Positions 1 to 10,564 of a stretch of DNA of 64,000 nt are shown here, one piece after another. Source of the stretch: Cladosporium sp. IMV 00045 (taxonomy: Eukaryota; Ascomycota; Dothideomycetes; Cladosporiales; Cladosporiaceae); contig MSJI02000867.1 in NCBI GenBank assembly GCA_001931905.2, positions 1 to 64,000 of the forward strand, in the 5' to 3' direction. The translations under genes were made by a program, and so were the position numbers. Within the stretch, counting starts at the first letter, position 1, and each line of letters opens with the position of its first letter. The notes under the pieces were generated by a model that had not been told where the DNA came from, made no database searches, and was given only the letters and a program-made list of their open reading frames with translations.

Positions 1-350
1 GTGCGGTGCTTCTGTTTCAGATGTCGAATCGTGGTGTTTTGGCTCTGGACTCTGCTGCATGTCGTACACAGGAGAAGCTTGATATCTTCGCTATAACATA
101 TGCTAGAGTCGTGAATCATCCGCACAGGTGTGCATGGGATGTGTTTTTGGTAGAAAGTCAGGTTGCAAAGTTTACTAGTGGAATGCAGCAGATCGTTGAG
201 AGCGTATGTGGCAGCCAAGCTTTCCGACTCCATACTTACCAATCCACCCCGAATCTGAACGGCGGAATATTGTTATTAGATTTTAATCTTGGATGCCTGC
301 ATATTTCCCATAAACTTGCGAATTTCCTAATCCCTGTCAGTGGGAGCCAA
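1..350. other. Left edge, no gene recognised
   Basis: Ordinary-composition DNA before the RIP block. One open frame (6-395, +) crosses into a repeat hairpin, resembles no family I know and is probably chance. Confidence 0.4.
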
Positions 351-419
351 GGTTACACCAGCGAAAACCCTAACCCTAAAGGCTCGCTGGTGTAACCGGG
401 TTATATAGCTGGTGTAACC
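351..419. repeat. Inverted/direct 12-mer repeats around a telomere-like motif
   Basis: GGTTACACCAGCG at 351-363 is answered by its reverse complement at 385-397, and a further CTGGTGTAACC-type copy lies at 408-419. The loop of the hairpin contains CCCTAACCCTAA (368-379), two units of the fungal telomere repeat. RIP-type composition starts immediately to the right, so this marks the boundary of the helicase block. Seen directly; the role is unknown. Confidence 0.8.
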
Positions 420-3400
420 AGGATATACCGGCTAAGGGACAGTTAGATAATAATCTTATCGTAGGCGTAGTCGAATAGACCCGACTCGGCCTATACGTCT
501 TTAGCCTCGACTATAGCTTACTTAAGTATACCCTCGCTATTAGCGTCGACTTTACGTACTATATAGAAAATGTTCGGACGGTTACTAGCTACCCTAATCG
601 TTATAGGTTAGTATAGGTAGTTTCTTTCCTCGAACTCTACTCGTATAGATAGCGGAAGGGTCGCCGTAAGGTAGACGAACTGCGTTCGTAGGCTCCGAAT
701 AGCTATAAGCTCGACGATACTTAGTCGGTACTCGGCCGCGGTTATAGTTAAGTAGTACTCGTCGAGTACGATCCGGTCGAGCTTCTACTCTACTATTAGC
801 CTACGAGTATACTTCGTAAAGTCTTTAGACGAAACGGCCTCGGCGCTAATAAGTACTAGTACCGCTTCTCTTCTCTCGCCTAGCTACTATTCGAGGTAAT
901 CGATCTTTATATCCCGTACGCGTCGAAGTATATCGCTATAGAGTACTACGAGCGGTACGATAAGGATCGTTATCCTAGCCTCGGGAAGAGTATATAGTAG
1001 TATAAAAAGTAGGCTCTTTCCGGCTCCTATAGGAAGGACGGCGACTACCTACTTATTCTACGATATGATTACGGTAAGAGCTCGCGCCTACTCGGGCGAT
1101 TTCTAGCCTACGTCCTTATTACCGTATAGCTTCTTTATACCTCCTAGGAGAGCTTCTATCGACTACGGCTTCCGAGGACGATAGATACCTATAGCGATCC
1201 GTTTCGCTAAGCGAGACTCTTACCTAACCCTCCTACGTTTTTTCCCCTTAAGGATAGTCTCTACGCCCTAGAAGTCCTACTATAGAGTCGAAGCCTATAG
1301 GCCTATCCGCACCTTTCTATCCTATAAGTTACTAAAGACGGCTCCGGCCTAATTAGCGTACGCTCGGTTTACTATCCGCGTCTTATAGTTACGCTAATCG
1401 GTTATAATCCGGATAATTAGCGCTATCTCTTCCGTATTATCGTTACTTTCGTCCGGGTTAAAATAATCGATCTAGCTAGCGAACTTTGTCTTAACGATAG
1501 CTACCGAGATCTACCTCTAGTTTACGACGTAAAGCCGCGGTACGTATACCCGAACGCTCGCTTCTTCTAGATAGCGACTTAGCTAACTCTCGTACTACAC
1601 TTTTCTATCCTTCTCCTAGAGATAGGGAGATAGTAACGATCCCGGCGAGGTCTATCGTAGGAACCTCTCCCGTAAAGGTAGAACGTAGACGATATAGTCG
1701 AGTAGGAGTTCTACGATCGGATTAGCGAGAAATCGCACGTTCTCTTTATAATCTCCGGTTTGCTACTAGCGTTTATAGTATTAGACGTAGACTATTATAC
1801 GGTCGAATCGGAGGAGGATAGACCGCCGTCGCTACGTATTACGGTATATTATCGTAAAGAACTCTTTCTCTCGTATAGGCTATCCGCCGCTAATATATAT
1901 TAAGACGCTAAGCCGCTTTAAAAACTCTTATACGGTAGCCTCGTAACTAGCTATCGCGCTCTCCCTCTACGCGTATCCGCCGGGCGACCGACCGCTCTCG
2001 ACGATAAAGATTCGATATAGTTATTCCGATCGTTCGATTACTTTCGTTAGAGCGGTCTCTATACTACTAAGGATCGTCGCGTTATCTCTATACTAGGTAA
2101 AGTTCTAACTAACGGTCTCGACGTTAACGCTATCTTTAAGAGAGCGGGCGTTTATCGGACGGAGACTCTTAAGACCGAGTATTAGATTATCGTAGGGGAG
2201 CTAAGAGTATCCCTAGTACTTAGAGGTAAGTAAGGATAGGATCTAGTCTATCCTTAATTCTATATCCTCGTAGGTTAATACCTCTTCCCGCTCGTCCTAA
2301 GACGCTTCGTATATCCTAACGCTCCCGCCCGATACTTTAAATAATAGTAGACGCTACCTAAGGATCTCTCCTATCGGTATCTCTATAGTCTACTAAAGGT
2401 ACTTATCGTAGTAGGTCTTTACTAATTTAAGCGTCTATCTACGGCCTTACTATTCTTTTAAGGCGCTATCGTAGAAGACTAGTAGTTATACGATCTAGAT
2501 AATAGCGGAAAGACTGCTATTAAAGTTTCCGGGTTCTATCTAACTCTTTATCGACGGCTTAATACTTAGTATAGTATAGAAACTTAATAGAGGCGACTCG
2601 TACCGGCGGGTACCTATCGTATAGTAGATAAGAAGGATCTATAGCTCTAAAAGGCGTTCTTTTATCTTACTATTATTATCTTTATTATTATCTTTATTAT
2701 TATCTTCGTCGTTACTAGTCTAGACTACGATACGTCTTTTTACTACTAATTCTAGTATATCTTACTATACTTCTAGCTATTTACCTATTACTTCGATAGC
2801 GTCCTCTAGTCTTTAAGTCTTACTATCGTCGCCTACTACTAGACTAAAGTAGTAGTTATCCGGAGTAACGACCCTACTAAAGTACGAGATAAATCGATAC
2901 GAGATCCCGAAATATATTATAAGACTCTTCGGTTCTTTATATAGATCGAACGGTCTAGTTTTACCGGTTAGGTCGACTTGCGATAACTAGAAGCGGCTAA
3001 GTACGACTCGATATTAGTAAGTTAGTATATAGTCGGGTCCGTCGAAGTATAGCCTATAGGCATCTTATAGTAGAGATTACATTATATCGATAATCGTACG
3101 GAGGTCGCTCTTATCGCCTAGTACGGGTATAGCGATCGCTATCCGGATTTCGTCCTTTCTAAGACTATATATATAGTCGGCGATACCCGTCTCTCTTAGC
3201 TAAGGGACTACGGCGGAGGTATAGCTCTTAAACCTATATACTCGATTCGCCTTATTAGTAGTATTACGCTATACCTATTAGACGTCGTCTTCTTAGGTAC
3301 GAAAAAAGGTATACTTCTAGGTTATCTACCTCTCGGTAATTATACTCTTAACCTAGTTTACTACTTCGAAGTATTTCTACTAGCTATTAACCTTAAAAAA

Positions 3401-4233
3401 ACGCTAGTACGTATAACCTTAAGTCTAGATCTTATTCCTCGTATAGAGCTATTTCTTACGAATATCCCCCCTACGCTTTTACTAATTTACCTATCTATAT
3501 TCTTACTTATAATATTACCGTATTAAACGTAGATTACGATATATATAGGCGCAAATATTATTTCCGCTATCTACCTAGTTATACCTAAGCCTATTAAAAT
3601 ATACTAGGAGGATCGGAACGGGAGGATCGTTCGGAGTAGGATATACGACGTCCTCGTATATATTCGCTAAAGCGGGGTAGCTATCGACTCTAGTAACGTA
3701 GGTACGACGTTATTTAAGAGTAAGACGCGGATAGTACTCTTTAAGATAGGTCGTTAAGTAGGAAGGCATAATCGCGTATTAGTATTTTATATATATTAGG
3801 ATCCTATATTTATTATCGATTTTGAAAAGATAGTCGAAATTCATTCTTAATATAGTTCGTCGAATATATAAGATTTAGCTAAATTAGTATTACCTTATAA
3901 GATTTTATTACTAACTACTATATTATTAGAAGTAAAGCCCTTTATATATTAATATCTAACTCTTCCTTAGCTATATACCTCCTTTTCCTACTCTATATAT
4001 AACTATATAATAGACGTACTTTTATACTAAGAGAAGACGCTCCTCCGTTCGTAGTTACTAAACCCTACTACGGGGAGACTTCTAAATTTATCGCTACTTA
4101 CGTTTTTAGCGTATTATTATAATTTTATTATCGTACTATTACTATAAGTAAATAATCTAATTTTAGTAAGTAAAGAGAATAATGCTATCTTATCTTACTA
4201 TTTCAATTTTAGCTTAATATGAGTTCGTTAAAG
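398..4233 (-). pseudogene. RIP-destroyed OrsD/RecQ-type helicase (telomere-linked-helicase-like)
   Basis: The block has almost no CpA or TpG, while TpA and CpG are common, so it has been heavily hit by RIP. Reading the minus strand through the stops gives a helicase in order: a Walker A region PIGAGKSLLF (about 1005-1035), a motif Ia-like VPLVVLYSDILRR, an LVLISAEAVS segment, the DEAH-box position as RIVLDEYY (about 750-775), motif III as FVYLTATLP (about 650-680), and RPNIFYIV. DEYY is what RIP would make of DECH (TGC to TAC, CAC to TAC). This order and wording match fungal RecQ-like helicases joined to an OrsD/DUF3505 N-terminus. The frame breaks off in the C-terminal lobe at the hairpin near 400-420. 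The 1.5-4.2 kb part is too mutated to assign by eye. A (TTA/TTAT)-rich microsatellite lies at about 2665-2700. Confidence 0.8.
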
Positions 4234-4334
4234 CAAAGGTTTCGGGTCGAGCAAAGCAAAGGTTTCGACTTAATTTTACTTACCCTAACCCTAATTCTTC
4301 ACCAAATTTCAAAGGTTTCGACTCGAAACCTTTG
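4234..4334. repeat. CAAAGGTTTCG repeats with telomere-like motif
   Basis: CAAAGGTTTCG occurs as direct copies at 4234-4244, 4257-4267 and 4310-4320, and inverted at 4324-4334, making a palindrome with a 3-base loop. CCCTAACCCTAA sits among them at 4283-4294. This mirrors the left edge of the block (351-419): repeats plus a two-unit telomere motif where the RIP composition ends. Confidence 0.8.
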
Positions 4335-4652
4335 TCTTCTATAGGTAGTCTCCCTTGCCTGGAGTGAAGAGTAAAGTAACTTTAGGTGATCACATACTCG
4401 CCCTCTTTTGGAATGGGAACATATCAAATGAGTTTCATACCATGTGTTATCCGGAGTAGGGTAAGCGCAGGAGAACTCTGTCAGGTACAGGAAGAGTTGG
4501 AAATGGAAACATGTCATGAGATGGCTTTCTAGCTGACGTCTAACTTAACAGACACAGATGGATGGCGATACTGATGATGAGTTCAGATGTTGTGCTCGAG
4601 ACTGCATGACCTCGCCGGGCATGTCTGACCATCAAAAAAGCCATTAAATGAA
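4335..4652. other. Intergenic, nothing seen
   Basis: Normal-composition spacer 3' of the porphobilinogen-synthase-like gene. No convincing coding signal. Confidence 0.5.
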
Positions 4653-5770
4653 TTACGGCGCCAGATAGCTGATGATAAGCGTGACGCCGGCTCGCACAAG
4701 GGCTTCACAGCTCTCCGTAGCAAGCTCCTCAAGCCCTGCAACGCCACTGGCCGCGGCTGCATGAAGCGATGTGAATTCTCCGCTGACCTGATAAGCAGCG
4801 ACGACGATGTCCGGGCTTATCTCCTTTGCATCCCGAATGATGTCCAGATAACTGCCTGCTGGCTTGACGAGGATGATGTCGGCCCCTTCCTTTAAGTCAC
4901 GCCTAATAGCCCTGCGCGCCAGCCCCCGGGCACCCACAGGGAGTTGGTAGCAAGCGTGATTCCCAAATGACGGCTGTGAGGCTACGGCGGCTCGGAAAGG
5001 CCCATATAGAGAGCTGTGGAATTTCGCTGAGTAGGACATGACCGCCACTTGATGTACGAGTCCCGCAGTCTGGAGCCCATTCTTGATGGCACCAACGCGA
5101 CAGTCGTTCATGTCTGAAGGCGCAACGCAGTGCGCGCCTGCTTGGGCATAGCTCACCGCAACTTCGGTCAGTCGAAGTAGAGAGGCATTGTTGTCCAGTC
5201 TCCCACTCTCATTGAGTATGCCGCAGTATCCGTGGTCAGTGTATTCGCACAGGCATACGTCAGCCACGACATACAATTTTGGGAAGTGCGTGCGGATCCA
5301 TCGAATGCTTTCCGTGACTGGAGATGTAGGTGAATCGGCTTCGGCTCCCCAATGATTCTTAGATGCGTCCACAGTGATGACGCCAAACAAGATGACAGAG
5401 GTGAGGCCTTTGGCGACCAGCGGAGCCAAATGTTTGCTCAGCGCTTTGGTACCGAGTCGAAGCTGACCCGGCATGGACTGGATAGCACTTTCGCCGTTCG
5501 GGTCGTCAGAGACAAAGACGGCGTACATAAAGGCTTCCTGAAACAAAGTCAGTAATCAATTCCAATGGATTAAAACGTCTGGATCTCCGCCTATCGAACC
5601 TTTGTCAAGCGAGGAGACGATTGCCAGGTACGTGCCAGCTGATGGGCGTAGCTGCTATGGAGACTGGTAGACCCTATGGCCTCTTGTAATGGCGTGTTGC
5701 GAACTTGCAATCTCGTCTCTTCTTTCGGCTCAGGAAATTTGACATCTCTCGTTTGAATAAGTCCAGGCAT
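4653..5770 (-). CDS. Porphobilinogen synthase (delta-aminolevulinate dehydratase) paralogue
   Basis: Exons complement(5600..5770, 4653..5537) with one 62-base GT-AG intron give 351 residues, close to the usual 330-350. The enzyme condenses two 5-aminolevulinates to porphobilinogen, the second step of heme synthesis in the cytosol. Family features: the N-terminal LHSSYAHQLARTWQ stretch, the zinc-type cysteine cluster DVCLCEYTDHGYCG (Cys about 152, 154, 162), the lysine-bearing AVMSYSAKFHSSLYGPFR (Lys about 229) and the Schiff-base lysine in ILVKPAGSYLD (about 282). The usual APSDMMDGRV is changed to APSDMNDCRV. Start chosen at 5770 because exon 1 restores the conserved N-terminus. No stop or frameshift, unlike its neighbours. 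A 5-aminolevulinate-synthase-like fragment lies directly upstream on the same strand. It could be a diverged second copy of HEM2 rather than the housekeeping gene; that is inference. Confidence 0.92.
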
Positions 5771-6036
5771 TTTGGGAGGGTGTTGTCTATAGGAGGTTAT
5801 TGAAGCTGCTTTGCTGTTCCTTGAGCTTTGGATTGTCGAATCTGAATGGACTTTTAACAGCTTAAAGGTAGGTCTAGGTCTCCCCCGTTTCTCTCATCAT
5901 CAAGCGGCTGCTGCCAAAGTAATCATAGTCATGTCATTCGATGACCATCGGGTCGGGACGCTAAAAGCGCTAGCCAATACAACTCGCGTAATGCCTCAAT
6001 GCTGACTAGGAAGTGCTGTAGTCAGAAATCTTTAAG

Positions 6037-6483
6037 TTATCGATAGGCAGACGAAAATGGACAGTCAGAAAATGACAAAGCCGAGCACTCTTTTGAGGGT
6101 AACGTTATCGCGTGCTTATTGTGACCTGAGATGTTTCGGGTGCCACCTGACCCTGCCCCATAGGTGTCGAGGGTGTGGTGCATCACTCGCAACACCTCTG
6201 GATTGCCACCCATTCCAAGGTAGTCATTACTACACCACACCGTGATGACGTCGCTCTCTGCTTTCCCTCGATGGGCTTGTGGAAAGGACTTTGCCAGCCG
6301 ATTCACACTGTTGAATACACGGTAAGACTTGTCGTTCTTTTTCTTCTCAACTTCGTGGCCAAAGAATGCTTCGTAGTCGAACGTGTTCATTCCATAGGCC
6401 GATTTAGCGGTCAGGAATCGATCGAACAGTTCCGATGGTCGGAGGTTTGCAAAGCCCGGAACACCAAGTGCGGCTATTTTAAC
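6037..6483 (-). pseudogene. Truncated 5-aminolevulinate synthase-like gene
   Basis: The minus-strand frame contains NTFDYEAFF, KSYRVFNSVNRLAKSFP, VWCSNDYLGMG and GAGSGGTRNISGHNKHA, the conserved N-terminal catalytic-domain start of 5-aminolevulinate synthase, which makes aminolevulinate from glycine and succinyl-CoA with PLP in mitochondria. Similarity fades after KECSALSFSDC and the frame stops at 6037. The PLP-lysine half, some 250 or more residues, is not found on either strand between here and the neighbouring gene. The frame is open upstream to 6483 without a recognisable mitochondrial leader; an upstream exon is possible. It is a truncated relic or one exon of a broken gene. It shares strand with the porphobilinogen synthase gene, its metabolic successor. 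Confidence 0.82.
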
Positions 6484-7305
6484 TCAGATCAGTAGCTAAA
6501 TCATCCAGAACAATGCATGCATTAAGCTTACCAGCGCCATGATCGTTCTTGAGACCAATGATGCGGGCTTTGAGAGAGCCACTAGAGTCAATCGCACGCT
6601 TCGTTTCACCGGAGAAGGAGCGATACGAAAGCAAAGTGTCCTCCAGCCCTATTTTCTTTGTCTGTGGTCTGCCTCCCGAGAGAGATGCCGAACACAGTGG
6701 ACGCCGGCAATGTGGGATTCTCGAGAGCCTAGTAACACCAGACATAGTGATGTATTCAAAGTGGATGAACGAAAGCTATCGTCGATTTGATGAGGTAAGT
6801 CCCGGTACTTGTGATTTTGGAGGACCAACCAAATATTTAAGCTGGAAAGTTAGAAGCCCGTCTCGGTCGTTTCTAACTACGAAGCTGGTCTTAGTCAGAT
6901 AAGAGGGCTGTGACTAGACTAAAATTTGATTGGGCGCTGACTTTGACTCAGCATCTTTGTCGGCAGTAGACAAATACGACACCTGCATCGAATACCGCAT
7001 GAGTGACAGCCGCATGGATAGAGTCTGGGAATCCTAGCTTAGCATCCAGTATGACTGTGTAGTATTCCGCAGGGTCTTAGGTTTGACGAAAGTCGGTCAT
7101 GTTGAAGTTTCTAGCCAGTTGAGAAGCTAAGGGGAGCAGATATTTCTGAACTTTTGTTTTTTCTTCTTCCTCTGTGTCTCGGAAGATCAGCGACATCCAT
7201 GGTTTATTAGCCGTACAAGGCATAACCATCATTTAACTGCCCTTACTATTCTCTTGCTCTCAACCCCCGATCTTGTATCTTTTCATTGAAAGCGCGCTAG
7301 CAGCT
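6484..7305. other. No gene recognised
   Basis: Small overlapping open frames exist on both strands (for example 6479-6745 minus, 6549-6902 plus), but none resembles a family or has convincing splice context. Possibly a degraded 5' part of the aminolevulinate synthase gene. Confidence 0.4.
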
Positions 7306-8882
7306 ATGTCTAGCTCCACAGCCGACTTTCTCTCCTTCTTGGGAGCATGTCCGACTTCTTACCATACAGTCGAAGAGACCAGAAGACGGCTCCTCTCACA
7401 CAGCTTTAAAGAGCTGATAGAATCTGATGACTAGACAAACAAGTGTGAGCCAGGTCGACGGTATTTCGTGGCCCGGGAAAGCTCAAGTATAGTCGCTTTT
7501 GCAATTGGTTACCTGTGGAAGGTCAGTTATAACGTTCAACCCTGAGCTTGTTCTAAAATCTGATGACAAAACAGCCTGGTAATCCAGTTAGCATGATTGC
7601 ATCCCACAAGGACTCTCCCTGCCTTCGATTGAAGCCTCAAACACAAGATGTCAGCCATGGGGTCCTTCGTCTGGCGGTTGAACCCTACGGCGAAGGGATA
7701 TGGCAGACTTGTGCGTCATAACAGAAGACTCTCAGAGACAGCGCCACTTGCTAACATTATCAGGGTTCGACAGGGATTTATCCATAGCTGGACGTGTGAT
7801 GCTGAGATCAAAAAATGGACTATGTGAGCGCTTGTTCGCTTTGGGCCGCAATAGTACGACTTCACGAGATCGACTTCCCACAAAGCTACTAACCCATTTT
7901 CACAGTCTGCCGAATCCCTAGACTCGCTCGCTTTATGGCTGGTACTGAATCTAGGGTTGGTGATGACAAGCAGCTGCATCTCAAGCCCATCATCGGGCAC
8001 GAGTCTCCAGATTCGCATCGGCTCCATGGACATGAACATCATCACGAAGAGAAGATGATTCACAGCGACAAAATCGAAAGTTCGAGTCAATGCCACAACC
8101 GCCAATACGACCAGATAATAGACCTCATAAGCAAAGCTCTGGATATCGATAAAGAGGCTGTGTATGAGGTTGAAGGAATACTTAACAGTACGGAGAGACA
8201 AACCACTGTGGGCCTGCTCGACGAATTCATCTCTGGCCAGCGCCTCGACAACTTGTGTATGTGCTATTGCAGTCTTGTAGGGCTTCTCAATTCGCTAGAC
8301 GCTGAGCCATCACTCACAACTGGGTCCACGGTACGCTTGATCAGCCTTTTCGACCACGAGGAAATTGGCAGCGTCACCGCGCAGGGCGCACGCTCGGATT
8401 TTTTACCTTCAATTCTGCGTCGTCTATCCCGCACTCCTGTGTCTAGACATAGTGAGCCTTTGACATCGCCTTACGAGAAAATGATGGCCAGGTCGTTCCT
8501 CATCTCAGCCGACATGGCTCATGGCTTCAACCCGAACTTCGCAAACAAGTATGACGATTTGCATAGCCCCAAGCTAAATGGCGGCCCAGTTCTCAAGATC
8601 AACGCCAACATGAAATACGCCACATCTACACCGGGCTTAGCTCTGTTGCGTCTCATTGCTGACAATGCCAATGTACCGTTGCAACTGTTCGTTGTGAACA
8701 ACAATTCCTCATGTGGCACCATAATTGGACCGCTCTTAGCTTCTACGCTCGGAATGCGCACCGTGGATATGGGACTTGCACAATGGTCCATGCACAGCAT
8801 TCGGGAAACTGCTGGCGCAAGAAACTTGGCGATGGCCGTAGATCTTTTCAAAGCAATTTTCACGAAATTTGAAGGTTCGTAA
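7306..8882 (+). pseudogene. Aspartyl aminopeptidase (M18) with one in-frame stop
   Basis: Exons 7306-7521, 7575-7710, 7764-7823 and 7906-8882 (introns 53, 53 and 82 bases) give about 462 codons of an M18 aspartyl aminopeptidase, a dodecameric zinc enzyme removing N-terminal Asp/Glu. Seen: N-terminal ADFLSFLGACPTSYHTVEE, the metal His/Asp in SMIASHKDSPCLR, RLDNL, the FDHEEIGS glutamates, SADMAHGFNPNFANK, LNGGPVLKINAN and the final SMHSIRETAG histidine. Codon 43 (7432-7434) is TAG where the family has a conserved tryptophan (DDW before the KPGGKYFV region). TGG to TAG is what RIP of CpA on the other strand gives. An Asp to Asn change (VNNNSSCG for the usual NDSPCG) and a shortened stretch after GRVMLRSKNG are also visible. 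A His-rich insert HGHEHHHEE lies around 8017-8045. Translation from a downstream start is possible but would lack the N-terminal part. Confidence 0.88.
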
Positions 8883-9027
8883 AGCCTTATCATTTCTGCT
8901 GAGCAAGCCAGAATGTCACCGCATCGTGATGTGTTTGGCAAGATATGGATGAGAGGAAAAGAAAGTGCGGGGCCTACAGATCATTGACCTTTCGAAATGA
9001 GGCACGGCCAATGCGAGAGACGAACCG

Positions 9028-9886
9028 ATGTTATATGGCAAGCTTATTGTGCTGAACGGCGCTGACCACATCATTATCTTCGATTGGAGAGTAAGTGCAA
9101 AGATCAGTGATACGACTGAACTATACGGAATGCTGATGCTGACATTTGATATCACAGCTGCGCCATGCCATGATGGACCCTAATGCTGGACGCCGTATGG
9201 ACTATTCTGACGATTTGCAACGTGTTGGCCCTACGCCACGTGCGCATGTCGGTATGCTTGGCGGTTATTCATTTTTATTCTCTATGAAGTCTTAATGACA
9301 CTTGCCTAGACCAGACCGACGCTGGAGTCATGCGGCGAATTGATCGTCATGTCGGCGCCGACGCCTGGAAGCTACTCAAGGGCCGCGTGCGAATGATCAA
9401 GTAAGCCGTCAGAGTCTTGACAGACCTCGAAAGTGACTAATGATGTTGCCCTTAGTATGTGGCGTCCGATCTTTGGCCCCGTCGAAGACTGTCCGCTAGC
9501 GCTCTGTGATGGTCGCACGTATCCTCGCGATGAGATTGTTGGCATTGACATGCACAAGCCCGGATTCGTTGGGCAGAGCGGCGCTGCCAAGTATCACGCA
9601 GGAATGAACTGGTATTACCTGAATCGTCAGATGGATGATGAACCAGTTCTTTTCAAGAACTTTGATAGCGAGGAGAATGTTACCCCGTGTAAGTGCTCTT
9701 ATATCGTTCATGTCAATTCCGGCAACTAACGAGCGCAAAGACTCTATCCACACAGCGTTCCACCACTCAAACATACCAAGCAGCGCAAGACCCCGACAGA
9801 GTATTGAAGTCCGAGCTATCGTGTTCACCGAAGTGGGCGGCTCGGGGGACAAGAGCATCCGTATTGGAACGGAGCTTGATGAGTAA
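9028..9886 (+). pseudogene. AsaB/CmcJ-like oxidoreductase, N-terminus missing
   Basis: Five exons (to 9090; 9158-9251; 9310-9400; 9456-9688; 9741-9886) join in frame with introns of 67, 58, 55 and 52 bases to about 208 residues. Motifs GPTPRAHVDQTDAG, INMWRPIFGPVEDCPLALCD, NWYYLNRQMDDEP and SIEVRAIVF are those of the fungal CmcJ/AsaB-like family (GA4-desaturase-like, presumed 2-oxoglutarate/Fe-type oxidoreductases found in secondary-metabolite clusters). Family members usually run to about 280-300 residues; the expected N-terminal part is not recovered upstream, where the frame closes with TGA. Codons inside are intact, so it is either a truncated gene or one whose first exon I cannot see. 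It follows the M18 gene by about 150 bases on the same strand. Confidence 0.78.
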
Positions 9887-10564
9887 CTTGATTTCCTTGA
9901 TATATATGTAGCGGCTATAGTCGTATCTTTGAGAGCACTCTCGCGCGCTATCTCTCGGGCGCCTGATGTGAATTATTCATGCTGCTCATCCTGCGAATAC
10001 GAGCTTCCGGAATGTAAATCATCGAAATGAGAATAAGGGCAGTGACCTTCGAAGTCCTTTCGATCATCGTCCTTGAAGGCATGAGGACTAAAGATTAGAT
10101 TGATTTCATTTTGCAATCATGCATACTTTTCCACTCCGTATTTAAGCACAGTATTGTCCGTCAATATGACGAAGCCGCGGGCGTTATTGTCTTACCAGCG
10201 GATTGGTGATCCTTGAGGTCTTGTTGTGTGACATGACTACATGCACGACAATCACGTCGCACATTCTGACTGTGCGCAGTTACTCGGCGCGCCATTATGA
10301 CTCCATTAATTTAAAGGACCTCGAGTCCTAAGCACTAAAGCTAACATCATGACGTGAGACGAGGCCTCTTACTTGTTCTGTTACAACTATTTAACCTAGC
10401 AAATGTGATTCTTGAAGACAGGAGACGCTGTAAGTTATCGCCACTGTCGATGAATGAATATCGACTACTCCACCATGCTCGATCCTGTTGAGAACGCAAA
10501 GATCGCGGTCCAGAGCGACAGTGGAACCGAGATGAATTCTCAGGACAGGGTCAGAGGTCCCAGT
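9887..10564. other. Intergenic before the aldo/keto reductase
   Basis: No gene seen. An in-frame upstream ATG at 10454 could extend the reductase by 37 residues, but that extension has no family counterpart, so the start at 10565 is preferred. Confidence 0.5.

Noticed and set aside
6..395. 129-codon open frame at the left edge
   Set aside because: Runs into the repeat hairpin and telomere motif, resembles no family, and has no start or splice context.
398..4233. LTR retrotransposon as the source of the left RIP block
   Set aside because: No reverse transcriptase, integrase or LTR pair was found, while helicase motifs are clear in one frame order on the minus strand.
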